A DNA stretch of 64,000 bases from Verticillium longisporum (taxonomy: Eukaryota; Ascomycota; Sordariomycetes; Glomerellales; Plectosphaerellaceae): contig JAETXT010000016.1 in NCBI GenBank assembly GCA_019188255.1, positions 620,001-684,000 of the forward strand, written 5' to 3'. The notes beneath the pieces were generated by a model. That model was not told the origin of the DNA. It saw only the letters and a program-made list of their open reading frames with translations, and did not search any database. The translations under genes were made by a program, and so were the position numbers. Numbering within the stretch: position 1 is the first letter of the stretch; each line of letters starts with the position of its first letter. This document shows positions 47,994 to 59,510 of this stretch, in pieces.

Positions 47994-49501
47994 CTACTTG
48001 ACGTCATAAAGCATGCTTCCGGCACGTTGTTCGCTGTGGTAACGTCTGCCATGGACTTTTCCTCCGGATGTTCTGGTCGATCGAACAGTGTTCTTGCAAC
48101 TTACCGATCTTGCCAGTCGACCCGGTATTCGAACACTCTCACTTGCAGTACCCCCTCTCTCGGGGAAAAGCTTTATATTGCGGTCCGGATTGTGTCGTGG
48201 GTTCCGCATCGCAGAGTACGTGATTCGTTCATGGGTGGCCGCAGTCGTATAGTCGAAAGATGCAGTCTGTGCAAAAGCTTGGCTATCCGTCAACGCTAAA
48301 GCCCGCCCTGTCGCACTGCGGGCTCGTGTTTGAACGCTTGGGACCAGATCCTCATCTTCGTTGTAGATTGTAAGTTGTGCCTCTTCTTGGCGTTTGCCGG
48401 TGGACGCCAGATTCGATGCCAAGTCCACCGCTTCTGAGCGACCATCCTCTGAATCCTCCGTGTCTCGACTGCTCTGAGATGTCGAGTCTGACGTTGACTC
48501 GTCATCGCTGAGGGACATTGCTTCCTCGTCTTCCTCAGTTTCGTGGCCAGGCGTCTCATACCAGAATGCCCGCACCATCTTTAGATCTCCTGTCAACGTG
48601 CGACCAAATTGCAGAGGGCTTCGGCGTCGAGGCAGGCTTCTTCTGAACGAACGGAAGACAGTCGAGCCCTGTCTTGAAGACGGTCTTCCCTCTGCTGAAG
48701 ATTCGTTCAGAGGGTTGTCGCTTCCGGGAGTCATATTCGCGTCTCTGTCAATCATCTCTACTACATTCGAATGTTCTACGTTAATCCCACCCTGTCTTGG
48801 TTCACATATCTCTTGAATTGTCGGAAGGAGATCCGGGTCGATCTCGGGCATTCTGGGCTGCCGCTTGAGTCTGGCCAAGGTTGTTCGAGGCGCAGTAGTA
48901 ATCGCAAGTTGACCCATGCCGCGTATGACGAGCTGCTTCCGTCGCTTGAGACGAAGTTGCTTTCTTATCGGGACAGATTCCATATCGTCAAAACCATCTC
49001 GACAGAGTAGCTCGAGCGCCTCTGGCCTCGAGCGAGTGCGGATGCGGGGTGGCTCGGGCAATCTGAAATCCTCGATCCGAATTCCACGGTTTAGGGTGGA
49101 GGACGCTCTTGGCCGTCCTCGTGGCTTTATTGGCTTCGGGATGATATTTGCGCTGGACAGGGCTGCGATAGCTACCAAGTCAGGTGTAATCTCCCATACG
49201 TCTTATACTGGTCAGCGATGTGATCCGTTAAATTGCATGACAACACACCATTCTCTTGCTTGATGGTCGCCTGAGATACCGAGACATGACCGCGGCTTTC
49301 ATCTGTGCTACTTTTACTGCAGGAAGATTCGTCTTCTCCATGAGTTTCCGTTCTGGGCAAAACCTCGTGCTCTTTGAAATTTTCAAACGTCTTAGGGGGG
49401 TTGAAATTGGGTTTGATCACTCTGCCGATGCTCTGAGTACCGCATCGGTAGAAGAGAGTCGAGTCTGTCTGACTTCGAGTAGCTGCGACTCTATGAGGCA
49501 T
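47994..49501 (-). CDS. orphan protein with AT-hook-like motif
   Basis: Two exons, 49501-49249 and 49201-47994, joined across a 47-nt intron (GTGTGT, CTGAC, AAG), give 486 residues. I recognise no family. An AT-hook-like core, KPRGRPRASS, lies at about residue 105-115, suggesting DNA binding. The rest is mostly disordered: a basic region (RKQLRLKRRKQL), a Ser/Arg stretch (FRSFRRSLPRRRSPLQFGR) and a highly acidic one (GHETEEDEEAMSLSDDES). A short hydrophobic segment DLVAIAALSSANI follows the junction. Coding is inferred from an open frame of about 400 codons with matching splice signals. No lesion seen. Confidence in exact ends is moderate. Confidence 0.7.
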
Positions 49502-50396
49502 GTTTAATTGCAACTAGTATCTGAGAATAATAGGGTGAACTGCATTGGAGCTCTGATTCCGTCAGCAGTAGATGCTCCGGCTAAAGAACGAAGAGGGCGA
49601 ATGTCGTAAACTCGGGGTGTTCTGTTGACGGCATATCTAGATGAGGAGGCACAAGCCGACCCCAAGAAGCCCCCCGGGTTGGCACAAGCCTTCTACCTGA
49701 CTGAAGACTGCGAATCTCTGGGAAGGTACCAACCTGGGCAAGAGTATGTGGGTTCCATTCCATGGAATCAGCTCTTAGTTGCACTTGCCTCAATACACGC
49801 GGGATTCCACCCACTTAAGGTATCCGCGGATGACTGTATGCCCACGAATGTCTGGAAAGAGGGGCAGCCAAACATACCCGCGTTGTGGGGCGGTCCATGT
49901 TCTTCGACAACTGTTCTTTACATCAGGTGAGGCATCGCGAATAGCATTGGAAGGATATCATGGCATTTTCTTCCAACTACAGATCTCGATTTGGACTTTA
50001 TTGGTGCTCACAAAACTCGAGGCTTTCACGTCTGAATAAGATGCTGACGTCTTGGCGTCGGTCAGCAATAAGGAAGCCCCTATCCTGCAGCCAGGTGGAA
50101 ACGGCGTCCGGCCATGAACGTTGCGGAATACAATTTCGGGCGTTCTGTCGGCTTTTCAAACATCTATCTTTCAGGTTACTCAATAAGTTCCTCTTAAACA
50201 GAACTCTGACAGGACTCGGTTCGGACTGTATGCACAAAAGCGCATGGCCGACTATATGGACTAATGTTCTAGCAGTCCCTCGACCGCATGCGCCAACGAC
50301 GTGTCCCTCCTCGGAGATCCTACTCCCCATCCTTGTTTGACTTGATAGCCTGCAGCATATGTCAGATCGAGGCAACAGAAAAGTTTAAATTGGAGG
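49502..50396. other. intergenic gap with unassigned short frames
   Basis: Open frames of about 100-126 codons lie on both strands (49625-49930 plus; 49998-50375 minus, ending SILFRRESLEFCEHQ). None matches a family I recognise, and I see no convincing start and splice context. It could hold a decayed gene. Confidence 0.45.
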
Positions 50397-51668
50397 TCAG
50401 ACCTTCTGCTCCGGCACATAGTCGTAGTGACCGCCCATGTTCAGCAACCAAACGTTGCCAGGGTGCGAGGGAACATTCTGCCGCCAGAGGAAGTTATGTG
50501 GGAAACCAATGTCGAACGGCACTGCGTCATCAATCTCTCGAATGTCATCGTCACTAAGATCGAGCGCCAGCGCCTCAATGTTAGACTTCAGATGGTCGAT
50601 GGTGCGGCCGCCAATGATGGGAAAGACGTAGGGCGTCTTGTGCATGACGTAAGCCAGGGCGACGCTCGTGATGATGGTGTTCTTTCGCTTGGCGATCTTC
50701 TCCAGCGCCTGGCTGGTCTTGATTTGCGCCTCGCTGGCCTCGATCTTGCGGCCCTCCTGAGACTTGCGCTGCTCCTCCGTCTTGAAGGTGCCGCCGCCAA
50801 GGGCGCCCCAGGGGCGAGGCCCATGCCCTCTGCCTTCGTCATGGGAATGATCTCACGCTCAAAATCGCGCGAAGCAGCGGACCAGCGACCCTGGTAGACG
50901 GAGAATTGGCGCAGACCGTGGTTGCGGGCGTACTCGTTCGCTTTGCTTCGTGTCTATCAGTGGGGAAATCTTCTGTCGTGAGAAGGACTGTTGGCATACC
51001 TAACCACCCACGCCGGGGTGTCACTGATTCCGAGGTAGAGCACCTTGCCGGAGAGCACGAGCGCGTTCAGGCTCTGCATCATCTCGGGGATAGACGTGGA
51101 GTAGTCCCACCAGTGGACGTAGAGCAGGTCAATGTAGTCGGTCTGCAGCTTTCGCAAGCTGGCCTCGACAGAGGTGTGAAGACTCTTTGTGCCGTTGCCT
51201 GTGAAATTGGCCATGATATTGGGCGCATTGGGGCCGGCAGCATAGTTGGTCGTGTACTTGGTAGCGATCACTGACGGAGGATTAGGCCTGACTCGAACAT
51301 ATTCGGGCTCAACAGAAATACATACCCATCTGATCTCGGACATTTCTTTTCTTCATCCATTCTCCAATCCAGGTCTCTGACTCCTCGAACTGGTAGTTGT
51401 TCGCGGTGTCGACGAAGTTGCCGCCCTTTACACCATTAGTCGGTGCAGAAGAAAGGAGGAAAGATCAGTTATCTACCTGACTGTAAAAATAATCAAGGAT
51501 GTTCTCAACTGTGGCCTGATCGCAACTTCCCATCCAGCCCGTCCAGGCGTCGCCAAAGTTCATGGAGCCCAGGCACAAAGGGCTCACTCGAACGGAAGCA
51601 GTGGGTGAGAGAATCCTGTAGCGAGCAAGCGCGCTCTTGGGAGGCGGGGCCATGGGAAGTGCCGACAT
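50397..51668 (-). CDS. aldo/keto reductase, aryl-alcohol/norsolorinic-acid reductase type, frame broken once
   Basis: NADPH-dependent reductase of aldehydes or ketones. Exons 51668-51477, 51425-51326, 51270-51000 and 50945-50397. The splice joins give [27 protein letters not shown] and [14 protein letters not shown]. The family motifs are visible: [11 protein letters not shown], the catalytic Asp in FVDTANNY, Lys in [28 protein letters not shown] and the coenzyme-binding [11 protein letters not shown]. The frame slips at the G run 50811-50814: GMGLAP needs one more base to read [18 protein letters not shown]. Corrected length is 370 residues. Close relatives include yeast Aad proteins and fungal norsolorinic acid reductases. 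No secondary-metabolism neighbours occur, so the substrate is unknown. Confidence 0.9.
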
Positions 51669-53408
51669 TGTCGCAGTTGTTCAGATACAAGGGGTCAGGG
51701 TAGGTATACTTTGCTTGTGAAATGGCTACTGTTTAGGGGTTCCAGGGAGTAGAGCTTTGTGGGAAGTCTGGATAGAATAAGGTATAAGAGCAAAGGGAAG
51801 AGGGGGTGAGTTAGAAGATCCTGGGGAAGGCTAGTGCAAGCTTTATAGTCAGAAGTTGCCTCGGGACCAGACAAACGGCAACTACGATGCCGATTGGGAA
51901 TGGTGAAGCAAGACACTCAACCTCAAGGAGGGGCATGCAACAAGGCAGACCCTAAGTTAGGTACTACCTTAGGTACCTAGGTAGGTAGGTAGGTAGGTAG
52001 AGAAGTGTATTGAGAGCCGACTGTTGTACATGCCATTGAACTCCTTACGCCTGTTCTGTTCTTCTAAGCCTCCGCCCCAAGCCCCAGTTAAGCTGCCGAT
52101 GTAGCTGTAGGAATGATCTCATTACTTGTAGCTGGCCCCCTTTCCGAGGTAAGTCCAAGGTGCGCCTCACAGTGCAAGAGCAGCACACCGCTTAGAACCC
52201 CCCCGAGTGAATATGTATACACCATCCAGACCAGTCTCGTTGTTTGGCCTAACACCGGATAAACTCCGATCATGCTGCTTCCTACCTTCCTTGATGAAGC
52301 AGATGAATGGCGGGGTGAGTGATGCGGGGTGGTTCGGCTGTCAATCCGGCTGTCAATGACGCTTCAACAGAATGTACCTAAGGTTTGGTCTAGGTACTTT
52401 TGCCGTAAATGATGTGGCGTGGCACCCGGAAGTGGAGTGGAGCTACATTACCCACTTAATGAAGGAAGCGACGATACTACGTATTCTCAAGGTTGATTCA
52501 GCAATCGAGCTGAGGCGGCGCCCTGGTGCATCTGGCCTACAGCGAAGCTCTACGGAACCTCACCCAGCTTCATTCAGTTTTAGCATCCTATCAAAGGACG
52601 CACATGCGCACGTAGTCACGTATGGGACCATCGCGAGACATCGATGCTCATCATTTCAGTAGAATGCAGCAGACTTTCATTTCCTTTCGAAGATGAAGTA
52701 CTTACCATGACGGATGCCCTGAACGTGGTCGAGGCAGGTGGTGATCTTGTAGGCTCTCACGGTCTACAATCACTCCGTACTGTTCTGACAGCCAAAGGGA
52801 CCCAATAGCGGGCGAACCTCCAACTGATGACGAAGGTCATTCACGGCATATAATCGAGTGCTGACACGGCATGGCAATTTATAAGACCGTTTTACGAGTT
52901 CATACTTGCTGCATGTAAGACTGGGGATTACTCCTTTCTGCGCCGTTCGTTGCAAAGTGAATTGTCGGAGGTAGAAACGGGGTTGGCCTGTGCAACTAGA
53001 AGCACTATCTGCTGACTATGCTTCACTTATGCTTCTGTGTTTTAAAGGAATAAACTGGACAATCTCTCTCGGAAATTCCTGCTATCATCAAAACACTTTG
53101 CAGCAGAAGCATGTTGCCGCCGCCACCCTTGATGGGGAGGGAGCATGCACCACTTTTTCAAGCCGACCAGGACTCCGAACCAATACCGGCACGGACCACC
53201 ACCCGATGACTAAGAACTCCAAACTCCAAATTCCATCGACGGGTCTTTGCGAAACGTACGATGGCAATCACAGCGATGCCATAAACCCTTCTGACATTCG
53301 ACAATTGCAATCACCATCCCGCTCAATCGCTACCAATTCTCCTCTCTGCCTGAAAGAGATGATCCCATAATCAGACACTGCCGATATGGCACATGACGAC
53401 CCTTCACC
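51669..53408. other. divergent intergenic region
   Basis: About 1.7 kb between the aldo/keto reductase and the PPR gene, which diverge. No gene supported. The TAGGTACC element and a TAGG run lie at 51952-52000. Confidence 0.6.
51952..52000. repeat. TAGGTACC element with (TAGG)n run
   Basis: Contains TAGGTACCTAGGT (51970-51982) followed by GTAGGTAGGTAGGTAG, a tandem GGTA array of about six units. Third copy of the 13-mer in the window. Confidence 0.9.
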
Positions 53409-56400
53409 ATGTCGTCTCCTGCCCCCATCCCATCGAAAGCTGCCATCCATGCCCTTCGCGGGCTGCTCTTCGGCACATCTTGCTCCATTGTACTGCTTGC
53501 AGAAGAGAGACGGCGAAGAATAAGCATAGCCCGAGCGGCGGTCGAGAACGGGAGGAAGCTCAAGTCATTAAGATGCTACACCACGGCCGGCAGTTCGGCC
53601 CTCGAAGCATTGCAAGAAGACGGCACGTCAGACTCGATATTTATCAATCGGTCTTTCTATTCGAGGACCGACCCTTATGCTAGAAATGTCGGCTTTTTCG
53701 AGCAAGAATGGGCCGCACGACAACAAAAAGGCGCCGACGATCTCGGACCCGACCCCCGCCACCGACACTCAGCTCGAAGACGAAACTCAAACACATCACC
53801 GCCCTCCAACGCATCGAACCATCAGGCAGAAACATTATCGGGCAGATCTTCTGGCGCCAGTCTGGAGCCTTCACGCCTGGCATTGCGGTCCAGGGTCGAT
53901 TCGAAATTGATTCAACCAGGCCCGTCACGATTACCTGCGGCTGGGGCACCGAACGGCCCCAAGTCTATAATGCTTGCACTCGAAGAGTTCTGGTCCCGAG
54001 CAGCTGATGGCCTACCTTTAGACTCTTCTTTGCGAAAACTTCAGAATGAGCCCCGGCATAGCGAACCTACAACGACCGCTGCGATGGAACTGGTTCGCCG
54101 AGCATATGTTTCGGTTGCAGACGCTGAGTGGCTTCCTCTGTGGCTTCTGCAACTTTGTCAACTCTTGTCGGTAGCGTGTCTACACGAAGGCGACAGCTTG
54201 ACAGCTGGCAGAATTCTGGTCATGGTGACAAACCATGGGCCTGTTGCGAACGAGTACTTCCTCTCACACCAGCCGTTCCAACTCGTCGAGGCTCTGTTAT
54301 CAAACCCCACTGCAGGAGGCTCAGCTGATCGTCAGCCCCGCCAAAGCCTACAGGTTGCGTCCGAATTTTTACTTGCCGAGGCTTCGGACGACGTTGGATG
54401 TCGAACCCTGCACGCCAGGTTGGCCAGCTGAAATGACTACCAGCTCTTGTCAACTGGTCATGTTGAAGCGGCAACAGAGGTTTTCAACAAGTCCAGGCAG
54501 GTTTGTCGCCTTGGGACAGCCACTACCGTGAGGTTCATGGGACGCCTCCGCCGTGGTGACTGGCATGCCGAAGCGATCGACACCTTTGTAGGCCTGCGCA
54601 CAGCGCATCTCGACAACACATCAGATCTTCAGAAGCTTTGCGATAGGATCCTTCACTCAGTGCTGCAAACGAAAGGATACGGCGCTGCCGAGGTGCTACG
54701 GACATGGCAGTGGCTACACGATAACGCCGGAGTGAGGATTCTACCCAGCTGGCCCGTCAGAGTTCTGCGCGCACATTGGCGTGGGTCGCAAAAGTACCAA
54801 GAATCCCGCGAGATTTATCAAGAATTGCGAGACAAGAAGTTCTGCGGGATTAAAGACACCTACAGCATACGATCAACAATGATCCAGATTGCGCTTGAAG
54901 CGGATGACGCGGTGCAAGCCAGTGTCTTGTTCGCAGAACTCCTCGCTCTATCTCACAAGGCCGGAACCGATGTCGAGCTGACCTGTGCCTTTGCGAAACA
55001 CGATGCGATGAAGTCCAAGTGGGGTAATGTCAAGTCCAGGTTCGAGAAGGTCAATAACAGGGGCCCGCTCACCAAAGACGAGCAACAGGCATACGACACC
55101 GGTTTTGGTGCCGTCCTCTCAGAGTACGCCAAGAGCCACACATGGGGCGAAACGGAGGAGTTTGTGGAAGAATACACTCAAAAACTCGGAGTATCGCTCG
55201 ATGATACTCTCGTAAATTTCATCGCGGACAAGCATGGAAGATGTCGCGAATTCAAGGCGTTGGAACAGTGGCTCAGCTATTGCAAAGACGCCGGCTTCGT
55301 CACGACGGCAGCGTTCTGGAAGTCCATGCTGGTCAAGTGCAAGAAGCAATGGGGCTACGGCGAGGTTGAGGCCGCGTCCCTTTTCAAGACCCTGCAAGAG
55401 CAAGATATCGAGTCGGACTTTCCGGAGGCGGAGGCGGTGGTCCGGAGCATGATGATACCGATCCAACGGGAGTTCCAGACGAAGCGAATCCGCATCGCTA
55501 CGCCAAAGCGACCTATAGACATTGGATCGACATTCGAACGAATGAAACTGGATGCCCAGAAAGGCCAGTGGAAAAGTGTTCTCAGCACCTACAACCGCGC
55601 CGTGCGCAACGGGCAGGGTTACTCGAGCGGCTGTCTTCAGCTCGCCGTGCAAGCCAGCATGAAGGTCAACGAACCATCGACGGAGCACGCTGTGTCGTTG
55701 ATTAGCAAGGCGCAGAGCGATGGTCACGACATTAGCAATGCCATGGTGCCTCTCGTATTGGCGGATCTGGATGAGATCCAGGCCGTGGGCCAACAGATGA
55801 GGGACAGCAGCGAGGCCCGCGCATCGGGCCCGGCAGCGGTGCGACCGTTCCCGGCGATCCAGCGCCTTTTTCGGATCTTCTCGAGCAGGGCCATCAAATC
55901 GACAACTTTGTGTTCCACCGGGCGGCGCAGGTGTGCCTGGCGCTGCGCAACTACCGCGAGGTGGTGACGATCTGCGTGTTCGCGGCACAGTGCAACGGGT
56001 CACGGGACCTGGCGTACAGCGTGTGGAACTTTTCGGACCTGTGCCAGGCGTTCACAAAACAGCACGAATACGCGCGGCTCCGGTGGCTCATGAGCGACGT
56101 TCTGGGCCGCGACTACAGGATGACGAAGCAGTGCCGAACGAGCCTCAAGTGGGTGGTGCACTACCTGAAGCGGGCGTCCCAGGCCGACAAGGCCGAGGAT
56201 CTCAAGGCGTCAGACCGATCGATGCTGGCCTGTGTTGAGGAGACGCTTAAGAAGGTGTCCAAGGAGAAGGCTCAGTGGAAGGCGAGCGAGCGGGCCAGTG
56301 TCGCACAGATCGTGGCGCGCCAGAACGAGAAACAGGCACGCACGCCCAGGACAGAGGCAGGAGGTCTTGATTATTACGCGCCGTTGCGCCGAGGACTGGA

Positions 56401-56485
56401 CGGAAAGCCGCCACGATGGTCGGGGCGAGTGGAGGAAGAACAAGAAGACGGATCTACGGCTGTCGGCAACAAGACCGAGGCATAG
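53409..56485 (+). CDS. mitochondrial pentatricopeptide-repeat protein, with in-frame stop and frameshift
   Basis: A long single-exon frame of about 1025 residues if its two lesions are ignored. PPR proteins bind organelle RNA. The start is at ATG 53409 and the N-terminus is basic with few acids early on (KAAIHALRGLLFGTSCS, EERRRRISIARAAVENGRK), typical of mitochondrial PPR proteins in fungi. PPR-like helices include GHVEAATEVFNKSRQ, DAVQASVLFAELLAL and EFKALEQWLSYCKDAGF. A TGA at 54429-54431 interrupts the frame between ARLAS and NDYQLLSTGHVEAA; the frame is unchanged beyond it. Near 55850 one base is missing: VRPFP must shift to GDPAPFSDLLEQGH. The C-terminal third (FHRAAQVCLALRNYREVV) is intact. 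The gene is disrupted as written, but sequence on both sides stays protein-like. Confidence 0.82.
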
Positions 56486-57402
56486 AGACGAGGTGTACAT
56501 TACTGTGCTATTTAGAGCAGCAGCGTTGGTGGCAGCATTGTATCAGTAAAGCTGTCTGCATTAGATGTATACCCTACGTAAGGTACGCCGTTGGGCGTGA
56601 AATGTACAGCCTTTTGTTTATGCATGGGCTCGAGCATGCTGGCAAGCTCTGGTCATGTTGTTGATGATGTTGGGTGTGGGTTGACTTCTGAATTACATAA
56701 GCTACTTATCAAATGTGCCCAACCCATGTCTCGAGCAATGGGATGGAGGACGCGGCATATGTCGAACGATACAAAGGCCAGGGACGCATCCATGACGAGC
56801 ATGCGAGCATGTGAAGGAGGGGCCTAGTCAGGGCGCTGGGGGCGGTGAGTGGGCCACGAAAGCCAGCAGGGGGGTTTAGTGGGATCGCATAGGGGGTGGC
56901 CACAGGGACGGACCCGAGATACCACAGTGGGTTACAGGGACCACACGGTAAACAGCCTCGAGGCATGGCTTAGGGGGGCAAAGGGGGGGCAAAGGGGTCA
57001 GAAGCAGGCTCGTCATTGGCCCGATCCGCAGACGGTGGGAGCCGTCATGGCAGTCGGACGACTGTTGGCCCCTAATGGCCTGGAATGGCCCCAGATGGTC
57101 CCTGTCTTTAATTTTCTCCCGGCCGCCTGCCCACCTCATTGATCTATGAGCAGACCACTTTCCACCGCCATCCCACCCGTGGTCGGCCGACGAACAATTC
57201 AATCGTCCTATGCTCTCTTCGCATGCTCGCATACTCGATCTCCCTTGGTCTCTGTTAGCATTTAATATTTATTAGTTTCTTGCGAAACATCTACGCCGAC
57301 GCTGCTTTAACCACCCATCATCTACTCGATCGAACCTTCCCCCCCCCCCCCCCCCCTCTTCCAAGATCTCGAGAGACCCCCTCGATCGTCGACAGTTCTT
57401 CT
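56486..57402. other. intergenic gap, ERG1 promoter
   Basis: No gene. AT-rich TTTAATATTTATTAG lies near 57260-57275 and an 18-base C run near the start codon. These are candidate promoter/5' UTR features of ERG1. Confidence 0.6.
57339..57356 (+). repeat. poly-C run (18) in the ERG1 5' region
   Basis: Eighteen consecutive C, about 45 bases before the ERG1 start codon. It lies in the probable 5' UTR. The run length is likely to be unreliable. Confidence 0.85.
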
Positions 57403-58988
57403 ATGGCCTCAATCCAACCTCAGACCGTCACACAAGCCGCCCTCAACACACCACATTTCCCAATGAGTACCACAACAACAACGACGACGACAACGGCCAC
57501 GGCCGACGCTCGTGCCGAGCGCCGTGCCCAATATCATGAGGCCGACGTGGTAGTGGTAGGTGCCGGCATCTTTGGCTGTGCCGTCGCCTACGCCATGGGC
57601 CAGCAGGGCCGCAGTGTCCTGCTGCTCGAGCGCTGGATGAAGGAGCCCGACCGTATCGTCGGTGAGCTGCTGCAGCCTGGTGGTGTCGCTGCTCTGCGCA
57701 AGCTCGGCCTCGGCCACTGCCTCGAGGGCATCGACTCGATCCCCTGCTATGGTTTTGACGTCACCTTCCACGGCGAGTCCTGCAACATTCCCTTTCCATC
57801 ACTCGACGAGAACGGCGACGTCGTTATCTTGCCAGGTCACGCCGATGCCGATGCCACGACGCCCGACGCCAAGAAGACCCAGGGTCGCGCCTTCCATCAC
57901 GGACGCTTCGTCGCCAACCTGCGCCGCGCGTGCCAGGGCCAGAAGAACATCACCGTCGTCGAGACCGAGGTGACGGGCATGATCCGTGGCGAGGAGTCGG
58001 ACCAGGTGCTCGGTGTCACAGCCCGCACTGTCAACCCTTCAAGCGGCGAGAAGGAGGCCGACTACTTCTTCGGCCAGCTCACCATTATTGCCGACGGCTA
58101 CGCCTCTAAGTTCCGAAAGGACCTCATCCCCCAGCAGCCCGTCGTCAAGTCCAAGTTCTACGCCCTCGAGCTCGTCGACGCCCCGCTGCCGAGCCCCCGC
58201 TTCGGCCACGTCTTTATTGGAGGAGCCTATCCTGTTCTCATGTACCAGATCGGCAGCCACGAGACGCGTGCTCTCATCGACGTCCCTGCCAACATCCCCG
58301 AGGCCGCCCCGGCCGCTGGTGGTGTTCGCGGCTACATCTCCAACTGCGTGCTGCCCTCGCTGCCGCCCCAGCTGCAGCCCTGCGTGGCGGCGGCGCTCGA
58401 GGACGGCAAGATCCCACGCTCCATGCCCAACTCGTGGCTGCCGCCCTCACGCCAGCCGCGGACCCAGGGCGTCCTCCTCCTCGGCGACGCCATGAACATG
58501 CGTCACCCCTGACGGGCGGCGGCATGACCGTGGCGTTCAACGACGCCGTCCTCGTCGCCGACCTCCTGCATCCGGACGTCATCCCCGACCTCGGCGACGG
58601 CGCCGCCGTCCGCCGGGCCATGGACACGTTCCACTGGCGCCGAAAGTCCCTGACCTGCATCATCAACGTCCTCGCCCAGGCCCTCTACAGCCTCTTCGCC
58701 GCCGACGACCGCCTCCTGCGCGCCCTGCAAAAGGGCTGCTTCGACTACTTCAAGCGTGGCCACGCCACCGTGCCCATGGGCCTCATGGGCGGCCTCATCC
58801 AGCGCCCTGCCATCCTCGCCTACCACTTCTTCACCGTCGCCTTTGTCGCCATCTGGATCAACGCCTGCGACCTCGTCTCGGGCCCGCTCGGCTTCCTCAA
58901 GGCCCCGCTCGCCGTCGTCGACGCCATTCTCATCCTGTGGAAGGCGAGCATGGTATTCCTGCCGCTCATCTTCCGCGAGGCGCAATAA
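57403..58988 (+). CDS. ERG1: squalene epoxidase (squalene monooxygenase), frame broken once
   Basis: FAD-dependent ER enzyme that converts squalene to 2,3-oxidosqualene in ergosterol synthesis; target of allylamine antifungals. Single exon from ATG 57403. After a Thr-rich N-terminus the dinucleotide fold VVVGAGIFGCAVA (about residue 50) is followed by LLERWMKEPDRIVGELLQPG. The FAD motif GDAMNMRHP is at about 361-369, immediately before a TGA (58510-58512). One C lacking in 58506-58509 explains this: the other frame continues LTGGGMTVAFNDAVL and runs to GLIQRPAILAYHFF and a hydrophobic C-terminus (AIWINACDLVSGPLGFLKAP). Corrected length is 528 residues. The second half is intact, and ERG1 is essential, so a consensus error is most likely. 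Confidence 0.94.
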
Positions 58989-59510
58989 GATGCTTTGGAG
59001 TGAATTGCTAGAAGACATCGAGAGGCGAGAGTATGGACCAGCGGTCGCTTGACAGTTTGATGAGGCATGTGATAGGGATTGCATTTGTTTTTTTGGCTTT
59101 CCTTGCTTGGTTAGAAATACCTGGAGCTTCTGTCAGGGGGCATTTGTACATATCCTTTCTGTTCTCCCCCGGTGTTACCCGGGGCGGCGTCGTGGTGTGG
59201 AGTTGTTTGGCTCGGTATCATCCTGAGAGAGAAGGAGAGAGACAGAGAAAAGAGGAACATAGCATAATGTAATCAATCAAGTTCTGCTGCCATCAAAGAT
59301 GGCAGGAGTTGCTTCAGAAGCATATATTCTCGTGTCACCATGTGAATGTCACCATGTCAATGTGATGCAAATGGAAGGAACAAATGCAGTCGTGATTCAT
59401 CATTCGGATCATGTCCGTGGGCCAGCAGGCCTGTCTACTCTGTGTACACTTTTTCCACCGCGCGGCTATCATGCTACTTTCTCACCCTCGAGACGCTATA
59501 GTGCAGGGCA
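58989..59510. other. convergent intergenic gap
   Basis: 3' regions of ERG1 and ALG5. Nothing gene-like. Confidence 0.6.
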
